A DNA stretch of 47,941 nucleotides from BP-133 sp040756995 (lineage in GTDB: Bacteria > Actinomycetota > Acidimicrobiia > IMCC26256 > BP-133). Each line of letters opens with the position of its first letter. The first letter of the stretch is position 1. The position numbers and the translations under genes were made by a program. The notes beneath the pieces were generated by a model. It saw only the letters and a program-made list of their open reading frames with translations, made no database searches and was not told the origin of the DNA. This document shows, in pieces, positions 38,482 to 47,804 of this stretch. The stretch lies in NCBI GenBank assembly GCA_040756995.1, contig JBFLYK010000048.1, forward strand, positions 1 through 47,941. Reading direction: 5' to 3'.

Positions 38482-39819
38482 GTGGTGGACCCTCTGCTGA
38501 CGGATCTCTACGAGTTCACGATGGCGGCCGCCCTCCTGGCCGAGGGCAAGGCCGAGGAGCCGGCGACGTTCAGCCTGTTCGTGCGGAACCCTCCGCCCTC
38601 CCGCGGCTACCTGGTGGCCGCCGGGTTGCACGAGGCGGTGCAGTTCCTGCGGGAGTGGCGGTTCGACGATGAGGCGGTGGACCGGCTCCAGCGGACAGCG
38701 CGGCTCGATCCGGCGTTTCTCGATTGGCTGCGGGCCTTGCGCTTCACCGGGCGGGTCCGGGCGGTCCCGGAGGGCCGGATGGTGTTCGCCAATGAGCCGC
38801 TCATCGAGGTCGACGCGCCGTTCGGGGAGGCGCAGCTGCTCGAGACGGCCCTGTTGTTCCTTTTCACGTTCCCGACGGCCGTGGCCACCAAGGCCGCCCG
38901 CTGCCGGGAGGCGGCCGGCGGGCGGACGCTGGTCGACTTTGGACTCCGCCGGGCGCACGGCGGCGCGGCCGGCCTCGCCGCGGCCCGAGGGGCGGCGATC
39001 ACCGGCTTCGCCGCCACCTCCAACGTCGCGGCCGCCGCCCGCTACGGCATTCCGGCCAGCGGGACCATGGCCCATTCGTTTCTCACGGCAGTGGCCTGCA
39101 ACGACCCCGCGGGGGAGCTCGACGCGTTCCGCGCCTTCACCAGTCACTACCGCGGCGACCCCGTCCTGCTCGTCGACACCTGGGACACCGCCGGTGGCAT
39201 CGACCACGCCATCGTCGTGGCCAAGGAGCTGGCGGCGGCGGGCCGGCGGCTGGCCGGGATCCGGCTCGACTCCGGCGACGTGGTGGCGCTGGCTCGCCTG
39301 GCCCGGGAGCGCCTGGACGCCGCCGGGCTTCCCGACGTCGCCATCTTCGCCTCGGGCGGGCTCGACGAGTTCGAGATCGCCCGGCTGCTCGGCGCCGGCG
39401 CGCCGATCGACGGCTTCGGGGTGGGGACCAACTTCGCCACCTCGGCCGACGCCCCGACGCTGGAGACCGTCTACAAGCTGGTGGCCGTGGATGGCCGGCC
39501 GATGGCCAAGCGGTCGACGGGCAAGGCGACGCTGCCGGGGGCCAAACAGGTGTGGCGCCGGCCGGGCTTCGGCGGCGACGTCCTCGCCCTGGCCGATGAA
39601 CCGAGCCCCGCCCCGGGGGCCGAGCCGCTTCTCGAAGAAGTCGACCTCGCCGCCGAGCCCGGCGAGCGCGAGGCGCTGGCCGCGGCCCGTGACCGCTTCG
39701 AGGCCGACTGGTCCGTCCTCCCGAAGGAGTACAGAGACCTCACCAGCCCCGCCCGATACGAGGTGGAGATGTCCGCCCGGTTAATGGCTCTGGCCGCCGA
39801 CAGCTTCGCACCCGGATGA
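38482..39819 (+). CDS. pncB: Nicotinate phosphoribosyltransferase
   Basis: Converts nicotinate and PRPP to nicotinate mononucleotide in NAD salvage; about 445 aa from GTG 38482 or 38485. Family motifs: LLTDLYEFTMAAALL at the N-terminus, DFGLRRAHGGAAGLAAARGA, ASGTMAHSFL with the histidine that is phosphorylated in this family, GIRLDSGDVVALARLARE, and GFGVGTNFATSADAPTLETVYKLV. The C-terminal part contains KATLPGAKQVWR. Cytosolic. It stands alone between the hairpin repeats and the MoxR gene. Confidence 0.94.
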   Translation: MVDPLLTDLYEFTMAAALLAEGKAEEPATFSLFVRNPPPSRGYLVAAGLHEAVQFLREWRFDDEAVDRLQRTARLDPAFLDWLRALRFTGRVRAVPEGRMVFANEPLIEVDAPFGEAQLLETALLFLFTFPTAVATKAARCREAAGGRTLVDFGLRRAHGGAAGLAAARGAAITGFAATSNVAAAARYGIPASGTMAHSFLTAVACNDPAGELDAFRAFTSHYRGDPVLLVDTWDTAGGIDHAIVVAKELAAAGRRLAGIRLDSGDVVALARLARERLDAAGLPDVAIFASGGLDEFEIARLLGAGAPIDGFGVGTNFATSADAPTLETVYKLVAVDGRPMAKRSTGKATLPGAKQVWRRPGFGGDVLALADEPSPAPGAEPLLEEVDLAAEPGEREALAAARDRFEADWSVLPKEYRDLTSPARYEVEMSARLMALAADSFAPG

Positions 39820-39845
39820 CCGCCAGGACCGGGCCCGTCCCCATT

Positions 39846-39851
39846 TAGAAT
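39846..39851 (+). promoter_or_regulatory. Candidate -10 element (TAGAAT) for the MoxR operon
   Basis: TAGAAT lies 43 nt before the GTG at 39895, in the only AT-rich spot of the gap after pncB. No clear -35 hexamer is present at 16-18 nt. Confidence 0.45.
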
Positions 39852-39894
39852 CACATCGTTGGGGAGACATCTTTCGACCCCTGAGGGAGGGCCC

Positions 39895-40875
<981 letters not shown>

Positions 40876-40892
40876 GGCAGGGGCTGCGCCGG

Positions 40893-42095
40893 GTGCGGCC
40901 GTCGCTCACCAATCGGGGCTGGTCCCTCTGTGGGGCCGGGGCCGCGCTCCTCGTCGGGGCGCGGGTGCTCGGCGTCGAGGAGCTGGCCATGCTGGCGGCA
41001 GCCGCCTTCCTGGTCGTGGTGGTGGCCTTCCTGCGGGTGCGCCGCCACCGCCTGCGGATCTCGGCCGAGCGGGTGCTGCGCCCGACCCGGGCGGAGGCCG
41101 GCACGGCCGCTCGGGCCGACCTCACGGTGATGAACCTCGGGAAGCGCACGACGCCGGTGCTGTCGGCCGTCGACTCCTTCGACACCGGCAAGCGGGTGGC
41201 TCGCTTCCTCGTGCCGCCGCTCACGCCGGGCGAGACGGCCGACGCCGCCTACCGCCTCCCGACCAACCGGCGGGGCATCTACACCGTCGGGCCCCTCACG
41301 CTGTCGGTGCACGACGCCTTCGGCGTCGTCGAATGCGGCCTGACCCTGGCCGGGGAGGACCGCTTCGTGGTCTACCCGGCCGTGGAGGACGTCCTGCCGA
41401 TGCCCGGCGCCGCCAGCCGGGAGGCCCGGATGGGGTCGATGCAGGCCTCCCGGGTGCCGGTCGGGCTCGACTTCTTCGGCCTGCGGGAGTACGAGGTCGG
41501 CGACGACCTCCGCCGGGTCCACTGGCGCTCGACCGCCCGCACCGGCGAGCTCATGCTCCGCCAGGACGAGATGCCGTGGGAGGCCCGCTCGACCATCCTG
41601 CTCGACACCCGCCCGTCCACCCACCGGGGCGAGTCGTTCGAGCGGGCGGTGGAGATCGCCGCTTCCCTGGCCACCGCCATGTGCCGGGGCCGGCGCCAGG
41701 TCAGGTTCCTGACGACCGGCGGCGTGGAGATCCAGTCCTCGGGCGTCGACCGCTATCCCCAGATCATGGAGTACCTGGCCGGCGCCTCCGTCGAGACCTA
41801 CGTCCGGTGGGACCAGGTCATGGAGGGACTGCGCCGCCGGGGTGACGGGCCGCTGGCCGCCATCGTGGCCGACACCGAGAAAGGCGACCTGGCCGCGCTC
41901 GGGGCGCTGCGACCCCGGCTGGGCCTCGTGCTCGTCGTCGCCATCCGCCCCTCGGCCTACGGCGAGCTCGATGTCGGGCCGGTTCCGCCCGTGCCGGGGG
42001 CCCTCACCGTGCCCGTCTCGTCCTCCAGCCCCTTCCGGACCGCCTGGAATCAGGCCGTGGTCACATGCCAGCGCGGCGCAACGGTTCGCTCCTGA
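40893..42095 (+). CDS. DUF58 membrane-anchored protein
   Basis: 400 aa from a GTG at 40893. Two N-terminal membrane helices (about 10-28 and 30-47), a beta-rich region, and the DUF58 core FFGLREYEVGDDLRRVHWRSTARTGELM, followed by a von Willebrand A-like part in which TILLDTRPSTHRGESFERAVE carries a degenerate MIDAS. It is thought to be a partner of the MoxR ATPase. Its 3' end overlaps the transglutaminase gene by 31 nt. Confidence 0.92.
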   Translation: MRPSLTNRGWSLCGAGAALLVGARVLGVEELAMLAAAAFLVVVVAFLRVRRHRLRISAERVLRPTRAEAGTAARADLTVMNLGKRTTPVLSAVDSFDTGKRVARFLVPPLTPGETADAAYRLPTNRRGIYTVGPLTLSVHDAFGVVECGLTLAGEDRFVVYPAVEDVLPMPGAASREARMGSMQASRVPVGLDFFGLREYEVGDDLRRVHWRSTARTGELMLRQDEMPWEARSTILLDTRPSTHRGESFERAVEIAASLATAMCRGRRQVRFLTTGGVEIQSSGVDRYPQIMEYLAGASVETYVRWDQVMEGLRRRGDGPLAAIVADTEKGDLAALGALRPRLGLVLVVAIRPSAYGELDVGPVPPVPGALTVPVSSSSPFRTAWNQAVVTCQRGATVRS

Positions 42096-44275
42096 CGCTC
42101 GCCACCCTGTCGGTGGTGGCGGCGCTGGGCTTCGCCCGGCTGTTCGACGACGGCTCGTGGCTGTTGCCGGTGCTGCTGGCCGCCGTCGGGGCGCACCTCG
42201 TCGGCCTGGCCACCCGCCGCTGGCCGGTGCCGCTGGCCGTCATGGCCTCGGCGGCGGTCATGGGCCTGCTGCTGTGCGCCGTGGTCGCCGGGCACACGAC
42301 GTTCTTCGGGCTGCCGACGTCCAGCACTCTCTCGGCGCTGGGCCGGGCGTGGACGGCGGGGCTCGATTCGTTCCGCAACGCGGTGGCGCCCACCCCGGTG
42401 ACGCCCGGGCTGCTGCTGCTCAGCGTCGGCGGCACGTGGATCTGCGCCACCGCCGCCGACTGGCTGGCCTTCCGGGGTGACGCCACCCTCACGGCCATCC
42501 TCCCGCCGTTCGTGCTCTACGTGATGGGGGCGGCGCTGGGGAAGGACGGCTTCCAGCTCCCCACCACCTTCGTCTTCGTCGTGGCGGCGTTGCTGTTCGT
42601 CGCCGCCAACCACGCCGCCGCCCTGCCGAGCGCCTGGTTCTCCGGGCGGGCCTCGCCACCGGGGCTCTACCGGCTGGCCATGGGGGCGGCGCCGGTGGCG
42701 CTGCTGGTGGCGGCGGCCGGGCTCGTGCTGGGGCCCAACCTTCCCGGCGCCCAGGCCACACCGCTGGTGGAACTGCGGGGGACGGGCGGCGGCGGCGACA
42801 CGTCGCGTATCACGGTCAGCCCGCTGGTCGACCTCAAGACCCGCCTCACCAGCAATCCGGTGACGGAGCTGTTCACCGTGCGCTCCCCGGTGCCGGCCTA
42901 CTGGCGTCTCACCGCCCTGGAGGAGTTCGACGGCCGGATCTGGTCGTCGCGGGGGACGTACCGGCCGGCCGGCGACCAGCTGCCGAAGAACCCCGGCGAC
43001 ACGGCGCTGACCTACAAGGTCGTGCAGGACTACCGCATCGGGCCGCTGGACTCGTTCTGGCTGCCAGCCGCCTACCGTCCGGGCCGGGTCGACCTCGAGG
43101 GCGCCCGGGTCAACGCCGAGTCACTCACCCTGCTGACCGAGAAGGAGTCGGCCGAGGGGCTCATCTACAAGGTGCAGTCGGAGATCCCCCGCTACACCCC
43201 GGCCGACCTGGCCCAGGCCGGTGGCGTCCCCGGGGACGACCTGGAGCCCTACCTGCAACTGCCGGAGGACTTCCCGTCCGACGTGCGGGATCTGGCCCGG
43301 GAGAAGACGGCCAACGCCAACGGGCCCTACGAGCAGGCGCTGGCCCTGCAGGACTTCCTCCGCAACAACTACACCTACGACGAGGCCGCCCCGGCCGGGC
43401 ACTCGGACGACCACCTCCGCTACTTCCTGTTCCGGTCGAAGATCGGGTACTGCGAGCAGTTCGCCGGCGCCTACGCCGCCATGGCCCGCTCGATCGGCCT
43501 GCCCGCCCGGGTCGCGGTGGGCTTCACGCCCGGCGCCTACGACCAGACGCTGGACGTGTTCCACGTCACGACGAAGGAAGCCCACGCCTGGCCGGAGGTC
43601 TACATCAACGGAATGGGCTGGGTGTCGTTCGAGCCGACGCCGGGCCGCTTCGATCCGAACCCGACGAACTACACCGGCACCTACAACCCGTCGGCCAACC
43701 CCATCCTCGCCACCACGACGACGACCACCAGCGCCGCCGACCCGGCGGCACCGACGCCGACCACGGAGCGGCCGCAGCGGGCGGAGGAGGATCCCTTCCA
43801 GACGGAGGAGACGGCGTCGGGCAGCGGGGTCGTCGGCACCGTGCTGCGGATGCTGGCGATCGTGGTGGCGGTGGCGGCGCTGCTGGCCCTGCCTCCGTTC
43901 CTCAAGGGCCGCCGACGGACGCGGCGGCAGCGCGTCGGGCCGGCCCGGGCCCGGGTGGCCGGGGCCTGGTCGGAGGCGCTCGACCGGTTGCGGGAGGCCG
44001 GGACGTCACCGGCGGCCACGCACACGCCGATGGAGTTCGCCCGGGGCGGCACCCGCTCGCTGGTCGCCGACGTCGGCCCGCCGATGACGAAGCTGGCCCG
44101 CATCTTCACCAAGGCGTCGTACTCGGCCGGTGACCCGTCCGAAGACGACGTCATCCAGGCGTGGGCCGAGGTGGAGAGCCTGACGAAGGCCCTCGACTCA
44201 GGCGACTCGTGGGTGGGGCGGTGGCGCCGGCGCCTGAACCCCGCCACGCTGCTGCCCCGGCCCTCGGCCGGCTGA
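42065..44275 (+). CDS. Transglutaminase-like membrane protein (DUF3488/DUF4129 type)
   Basis: 736 aa. Six or so N-terminal membrane helices (to about 230), an extracytoplasmic region, a transglutaminase core with Cys463 in GYCEQFAGAYAAMARSIGLPARVAVGF and His507 in KEAHAWPEVY; the third acidic position is Glu523 (FEPTPG) rather than the more usual Asp. Then a Thr/Pro-rich linker (TTTTTTSAADPAAPTPTT), one more membrane helix (about 595-617) and a cytoplasmic DUF4129-like end. Such proteins may cleave or crosslink peptides at the cell surface; the substrate is unknown. Confidence 0.92.
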   Translation: MPARRNGSLLTLATLSVVAALGFARLFDDGSWLLPVLLAAVGAHLVGLATRRWPVPLAVMASAAVMGLLLCAVVAGHTTFFGLPTSSTLSALGRAWTAGLDSFRNAVAPTPVTPGLLLLSVGGTWICATAADWLAFRGDATLTAILPPFVLYVMGAALGKDGFQLPTTFVFVVAALLFVAANHAAALPSAWFSGRASPPGLYRLAMGAAPVALLVAAAGLVLGPNLPGAQATPLVELRGTGGGGDTSRITVSPLVDLKTRLTSNPVTELFTVRSPVPAYWRLTALEEFDGRIWSSRGTYRPAGDQLPKNPGDTALTYKVVQDYRIGPLDSFWLPAAYRPGRVDLEGARVNAESLTLLTEKESAEGLIYKVQSEIPRYTPADLAQAGGVPGDDLEPYLQLPEDFPSDVRDLAREKTANANGPYEQALALQDFLRNNYTYDEAAPAGHSDDHLRYFLFRSKIGYCEQFAGAYAAMARSIGLPARVAVGFTPGAYDQTLDVFHVTTKEAHAWPEVYINGMGWVSFEPTPGRFDPNPTNYTGTYNPSANPILATTTTTTSAADPAAPTPTTERPQRAEEDPFQTEETASGSGVVGTVLRMLAIVVAVAALLALPPFLKGRRRTRRQRVGPARARVAGAWSEALDRLREAGTSPAATHTPMEFARGGTRSLVADVGPPMTKLARIFTKASYSAGDPSEDDVIQAWAEVESLTKALDSGDSWVGRWRRRLNPATLLPRPSAG

Positions 44276-44288
44276 ACGGCGAGACGCG

Positions 44289-44669
44289 CTAGCTGCCGTC
44301 TTCCTTGCGGAAGGGCTTGCGGATGTTCTTGCCCGCATCGCCGAAGAAGCTCTTCAGGCGCTTGCCCCGCATCGAGGCCGTGATGCTCTCGAGGCCGGCC
44401 TTCCCCATCTTCCGGAGGTTGCTCACGATCACGAAGGCGCAACCGAGCATGGCCAGGAAGCCGATGAACCCGAAGAAGAGCGACGAGGCGAACGACGTCA
44501 GCAGGACGACGAAGCCGACCACGAAGCCGAGCGCCGCCCACTTGATGTTGCGGGAAGCGTGGCGGTACAGCGTGGTTTCCGAGACCTGTTGTGCGAGCTG
44601 GGGATCATTGGCATAGAACTGCGCCTCGATCTCCTGGAGGATTCGTTGTTCGTCTTCGGAGAGGGGCAT
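44289..44669 (-). CDS. DUF3040 membrane protein
   Basis: 126 aa from the ATG at 44669. MPLSEDEQRILQEIEAQF at the start is the hallmark of DUF3040, an actinobacterial family of unknown function. Two membrane helices (about 46-64 and 66-84, VVGFVVLLTSFASSLFFGF and FLAMLGCAFVIVS) and a basic tail (RGKRLKSFFGDAGKNIRKPF). In other actinobacteria DUF3040 genes often lie near dcw or dinP-type genes. It is convergent with the transglutaminase gene, 13 nt apart. Confidence 0.9.
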   Translation of the reverse strand: MPLSEDEQRILQEIEAQFYANDPQLAQQVSETTLYRHASRNIKWAALGFVVGFVVLLTSFASSLFFGFIGFLAMLGCAFVIVSNLRKMGKAGLESITASMRGKRLKSFFGDAGKNIRKPFRKEDGS

Positions 44670-44747
44670 CGGGTCCACTTCCACGCCGGTTCGAGCCCTA
44701 CTGATGGGGATTTCATTCTCGCACAGGGTCTCGGGAGACAACAATGC

Positions 44748-44760
44748 GGCCCCGGGGGCC
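44748..44760 (-). terminator. Possible terminator after the GH26-like gene
   Basis: Palindrome GGCCCC-G-GGGGCC; read on the minus strand it is followed by the T-richer GCATTGTTGTCT. It lies 60 nt beyond the glycosidase stop and before the DUF3040 start. Confidence 0.4.
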
Positions 44761-44820
44761 CTGGGCGGCCTTGCTCACCTGCACCGTAGCGGCGCGGCGC
44801 GAGCCGCCCGACCGGGCCGG

Positions 44821-45870
44821 CTACAGCAGCGAGCGCCGATTCGCCCCGAGGTTGAACCAGGGGTCGTGGGCCATTTGCCGGAAGGCCTCGAGTGCGGAAT
44901 CCGACGTCGTCAGCCGCCAATCGTAATCGGCGTTGCTGCTGAAATAGACGAGCGCCCGCAACTGCGGAAAGTCGGTTTTGATGGCCTCGCGAGCCTCGGT
45001 GATCCACTGTGCCTTCTCGCCCGGTTTGCGCTCCTGGACGCCGAACTCACCGACCATGATCGGCTTGTTGTGGAGTGTCGCCCAGGCGTAGAAGCCGCCG
45101 AAGATCTCCTTGAACGATTCCCACTGGTCACCGGCCCGGCCGGGGGCCCAGTTGTACCCGTCGGCGCATGTCCAGTCGACGAAATCATCGCCGGGATAGA
45201 ACTCCTGGGCCTCGCCGTCCTCAAAAGCTGAGGCGTTGGGACACCAGACCCAGCGGACGTTGTCGGCCCCTTCTTCCCGGAAGGTGCTGACGATATGGCG
45301 CCAGGCGGCGACGTACTCCTCGGGGGTACCGGCGAACTCGGCCTTCTTGTTGCCGTCCATCTCCCAGAACCAGCGGATCAACACCGGCTCGGCGAGGGCC
45401 TTCGTCTGGCGGGCGCGCTGGCGGATCAGGCCGTCCTGGGTGCCGGCGGCGATGGCCCGGGTGGTGACGCCCCGGCCGTTCCAGCTGATCATCGGGATGC
45501 GGCCCGCTTCCAGGTCCCACCGCTCGGTCTCGGTGGGAAAGGCCTCGTCCCACGTGTAGAAGTTGTGATTGATGTCCAGCGTGCGGCCGATCTGCTGTTC
45601 CAGCTCCTCGACCGCCGCTTTCTCGGCCGCCAGGCCGCGGATGTCGGGGCTGGTGCTGGCGCCGAGGAGCACACCGGTCGTGGGCTGGGCCGGCGGTGCC
45701 GTCGTCGTGGTCGTGGTGGTGAACGGGATGGCCTCGGGTTCCGGCTCGTCGTCGCCCCGGAGGGCGAAGGCGGTGACCCCGGCGAGGCCGAGTGCACCGA
45801 TCACGAGCACGGCGATACCGGACCGGGAAGAGAAGAAGTCCCGGAGCCGGCCGGGAACGGCGGACGACAT
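44821..45870 (-). CDS. Membrane-anchored GH26-like glycoside hydrolase
   Basis: 349 aa from the ATG at 45870 (GGAGG upstream). A membrane helix (18-37) and a Thr/Pro linker (51-65) display the catalytic domain outside. GH26-type catalytic residues: Glu170 (acid/base, LIRWFWEMDGN) and Glu275 (nucleophile, IMVGEFGVQ). HNFYTWDEAFPT near the domain start and WVWCPNASAF fit this clan A fold. GH26 includes mannanases and related endo-glycanases; the substrate here is unknown. It is divergent from the Wzz-like gene, suggesting a role in trimming or handling of exported polysaccharide. Confidence 0.8.
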   Translation of the reverse strand: MSSAVPGRLRDFFSSRSGIAVLVIGALGLAGVTAFALRGDDEPEPEAIPFTTTTTTTAPPAQPTTGVLLGASTSPDIRGLAAEKAAVEELEQQIGRTLDINHNFYTWDEAFPTETERWDLEAGRIPMISWNGRGVTTRAIAAGTQDGLIRQRARQTKALAEPVLIRWFWEMDGNKKAEFAGTPEEYVAAWRHIVSTFREEGADNVRWVWCPNASAFEDGEAQEFYPGDDFVDWTCADGYNWAPGRAGDQWESFKEIFGGFYAWATLHNKPIMVGEFGVQERKPGEKAQWITEAREAIKTDFPQLRALVYFSSNADYDWRLTTSDSALEAFRQMAHDPWFNLGANRRSLL

Positions 45871-46224
45871 GACTGAACGGGCCTCCACGGCGGCTTGAGG
45901 ACCTCTTGAGGGTAGCAGTCCGGCGGCGAAATTGGGGTCGGGTCCGGGCCGGAGTACTAGTACTTCGTAACTAATCCTTGGCCGTTTGGACACCGCCTTT
46001 GTCCGGGATGTCGGTTTTGTACTCTCGGCCCGACGCCATTTGACCGAAAGAGCCCCCTGGGGTTCTGGTCACTGCCGTGGTACCTTACTTCGCAGGTAGA
46101 CATGCGGCGCGGGCCCGTCGCGCGTCTGCTCTTGTCGGGCCGCTCTTCGTCATCGACGGGCTCTTTCTGCGTTGAGGTGACGAGTGGCTGAACCCCCCGC
46201 TGGAGCGAAAAGAAAGCGACCCTC
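45871..46224. promoter_or_regulatory. Divergent intergenic region between glycosidase and Wzz-like genes
   Basis: 354 nt without a credible gene. Contents: a 12-bp perfect palindrome AGTACTAGTACT (45953-45964); an inverted repeat GGACA ... TGTCC (45988-46004); candidate plus-strand -10 elements TACTCT (46020-46025, with TTTGTC 16 nt upstream) and TACCTT (46081-46086); and a hairpin at 46042-46070 with arms GACC/GGTC and AGAGCCC/GGGTTCT. The Wzz leader would be about 130-190 nt, long enough for RNA-level control. Confidence 0.5.
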
Positions 46225-47754
46225 GTGAGCACAAGGATCTCATCGGAGACCTCCGTGGAGATGGGCGACTACATGTCGGTCATCCGCCGGCGGAAGCTCC
46301 TGATCGCCGCCATGACCCTCGCCGGGCTGGCGCTGGCCCTGTTCTACTCCGTCGCCGTGGCGAAGCAGTCCTACGTGTCGAACGCCAAGGTGCTGGTCCG
46401 CCCGATCACGTCCGACGTCACGCCGGACAACGTCGAACGACTGGTCGTGATGGGGACCGAGCGCGAGATCGCCACGTCGGCCGACGTGGCGACGATCGCC
46501 AAAGAGCGGATGAAGGCGCCCGCCACCACCTCCATCTCCTCCCTGCAGAAGAAGCTCACGGTCAGCGTCGTGGGCACAACGCAGTTCCTCAACTTCGCCT
46601 GCAGCGACAAGACGAAGCTCGGCGCCCAGACCTGCGCCCAGGCCTTCGCCGACGCCTACCTGCAGTACAAGGCGGAGGAAGCCACCAAGAACCGTGACGC
46701 CCGGGTGGCCAACGCCAACGCCGCGCTGAACCCGATCAACGCCCAGATCGTGGAGGCCACGAAGCGCCTGGCCGCCGCCCCCGTCGGCAGCCCGGCCCAG
46801 GCCGAAGCGGAATCGACGCTGGACAGCCTGCAGCAGCAGGGCGCCCCCTACCGCCAGGTCCTGGCCGACATGGCCAAGCTCAACGTCAACGACGCCGGTG
46901 CCGTGGTCAGCGCCGCCAACCGTCCCGGCGCTCCGGCCAGCCCCAAGCCCAAGACCAACGCCATCCTCGGCGCCTTCTTCGGCCTGTTCCTCGGGCTGCT
47001 CGTGGCCTTCGGGCGGGACCGGGTCGACAACCGGCTCCGGGGTCGGGTCGACCTCGAGGAGTACCTGCGGGCCCCGGTGCTCGCCACGGTGCCCCGCACC
47101 CGGCGCAACGGCCGCACCGCTCCGACGCTGGTCACCATGCAGCACCCCAACAGCCCGGCCTCCGAGGCGTACCGTGCGCTGCGGACCCGTGTGCTGGTCA
47201 TGGCCGAGCGCCAGGGTCTGAAGACGATCATGGTCGCCTCGCCCACCGGCGAAGACGGCAAGACCGCCATCGCCGCCAACCTGGCCGTGTCGCTGGCCCA
47301 GGTCGGCAAGCGGGTCGTGCTGCTCTCGGCCGACCTGCGGGGTTCGAAGGTGCACCAGTACTTCGGTCTCGACAACGAGCGTGGTCTCTCCAACGTCCTC
47401 GCCGGCGAGATGCCGCCGTGGGAGGCCGTACAGGAGCCGGCCGGCCTCGAGCGCCTCTGGGTGTTCGGGTCGGGCCCGGTGCCGGCCCAGCCGGCCGAGC
47501 TGCTCCAGAGCGACCTGATGCGTGAGCTGCTCGCCGAGCGCCGCAAGGTGGCCGACTTCGTGATCATCGAAGCTCCGGCGGCGCTCAACGCTTCCGACTG
47601 CCTGGCTCTCGCTCCCCTCGTCGACGGCATCCTCGTGGTGGCCGACGCCAAGCACACCGATCGCGACGAGGTCGAGCAGGTCCGGATCCAGTTCGAGCAG
47701 GTCGGCGGCCAGGTCGTCGGCGCCGTCATGAGCAACGCCGTCTCGGCTCGCTGA
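46225..47754 (+). CDS. Wzz/CpsC-CpsD fusion: polysaccharide co-polymerase with degenerate BY-kinase domain
   Basis: 509 aa from a GTG at 46225. Wzz domain with membrane helices at 25-46 and 244-263 and a periplasmic/extracellular coiled region between (about 50-240), then a cytoplasmic BY-kinase-like ATPase: Walker A TGEDGKT (341-347), Walker A' LLSADLRG with Asp370, and Walker B FVIIEAP, where the usual Asp is Glu449. It ends at SNAVSAR without any C-terminal tyrosine cluster, so classical autophosphorylation is unlikely. It presumably controls chain length or export of a surface polysaccharide. Confidence 0.92.
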   Translation: MSTRISSETSVEMGDYMSVIRRRKLLIAAMTLAGLALALFYSVAVAKQSYVSNAKVLVRPITSDVTPDNVERLVVMGTEREIATSADVATIAKERMKAPATTSISSLQKKLTVSVVGTTQFLNFACSDKTKLGAQTCAQAFADAYLQYKAEEATKNRDARVANANAALNPINAQIVEATKRLAAAPVGSPAQAEAESTLDSLQQQGAPYRQVLADMAKLNVNDAGAVVSAANRPGAPASPKPKTNAILGAFFGLFLGLLVAFGRDRVDNRLRGRVDLEEYLRAPVLATVPRTRRNGRTAPTLVTMQHPNSPASEAYRALRTRVLVMAERQGLKTIMVASPTGEDGKTAIAANLAVSLAQVGKRVVLLSADLRGSKVHQYFGLDNERGLSNVLAGEMPPWEAVQEPAGLERLWVFGSGPVPAQPAELLQSDLMRELLAERRKVADFVIIEAPAALNASDCLALAPLVDGILVVADAKHTDRDEVEQVRIQFEQVGGQVVGAVMSNAVSAR

Positions 47755-47778
47755 GTTCACCCTCACCAAACGGCTTCA

Positions 47779-47804
47779 GAGGCCCGGTCTTCGGACCGGG
47801 CCTC
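47779..47804 (+). terminator. Strong terminator hairpin after the Wzz-like gene
   Basis: Perfect 11-bp stem closed by a stable TTCG tetraloop, 24 nt after the stop codon. No long T-tract follows. Its position shows that the Wzz-like gene ends a transcript, so no downstream gene is needed for its expression. Confidence 0.8.

Noticed and set aside
40893..42095. DUF58 protein as part of a defence system with the MoxR ATPase
   Set aside because: MoxR-DUF58-transglutaminase is a common housekeeping-type cassette, and no nuclease, methylase or toxin lies within it.
46026..46110. Cyclic di-GMP or similar riboswitch in the Wzz leader
   Set aside because: A CCGAAAGAG segment and a hairpin are present, but conserved core bases and the tetraloop/receptor arrangement of that class are not seen.
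45957..46232. 91-aa minus-strand frame upstream of the Wzz-like gene
   Set aside because: No domain, no ribosome-binding site, and it covers the divergent control region with its palindrome and hairpin.
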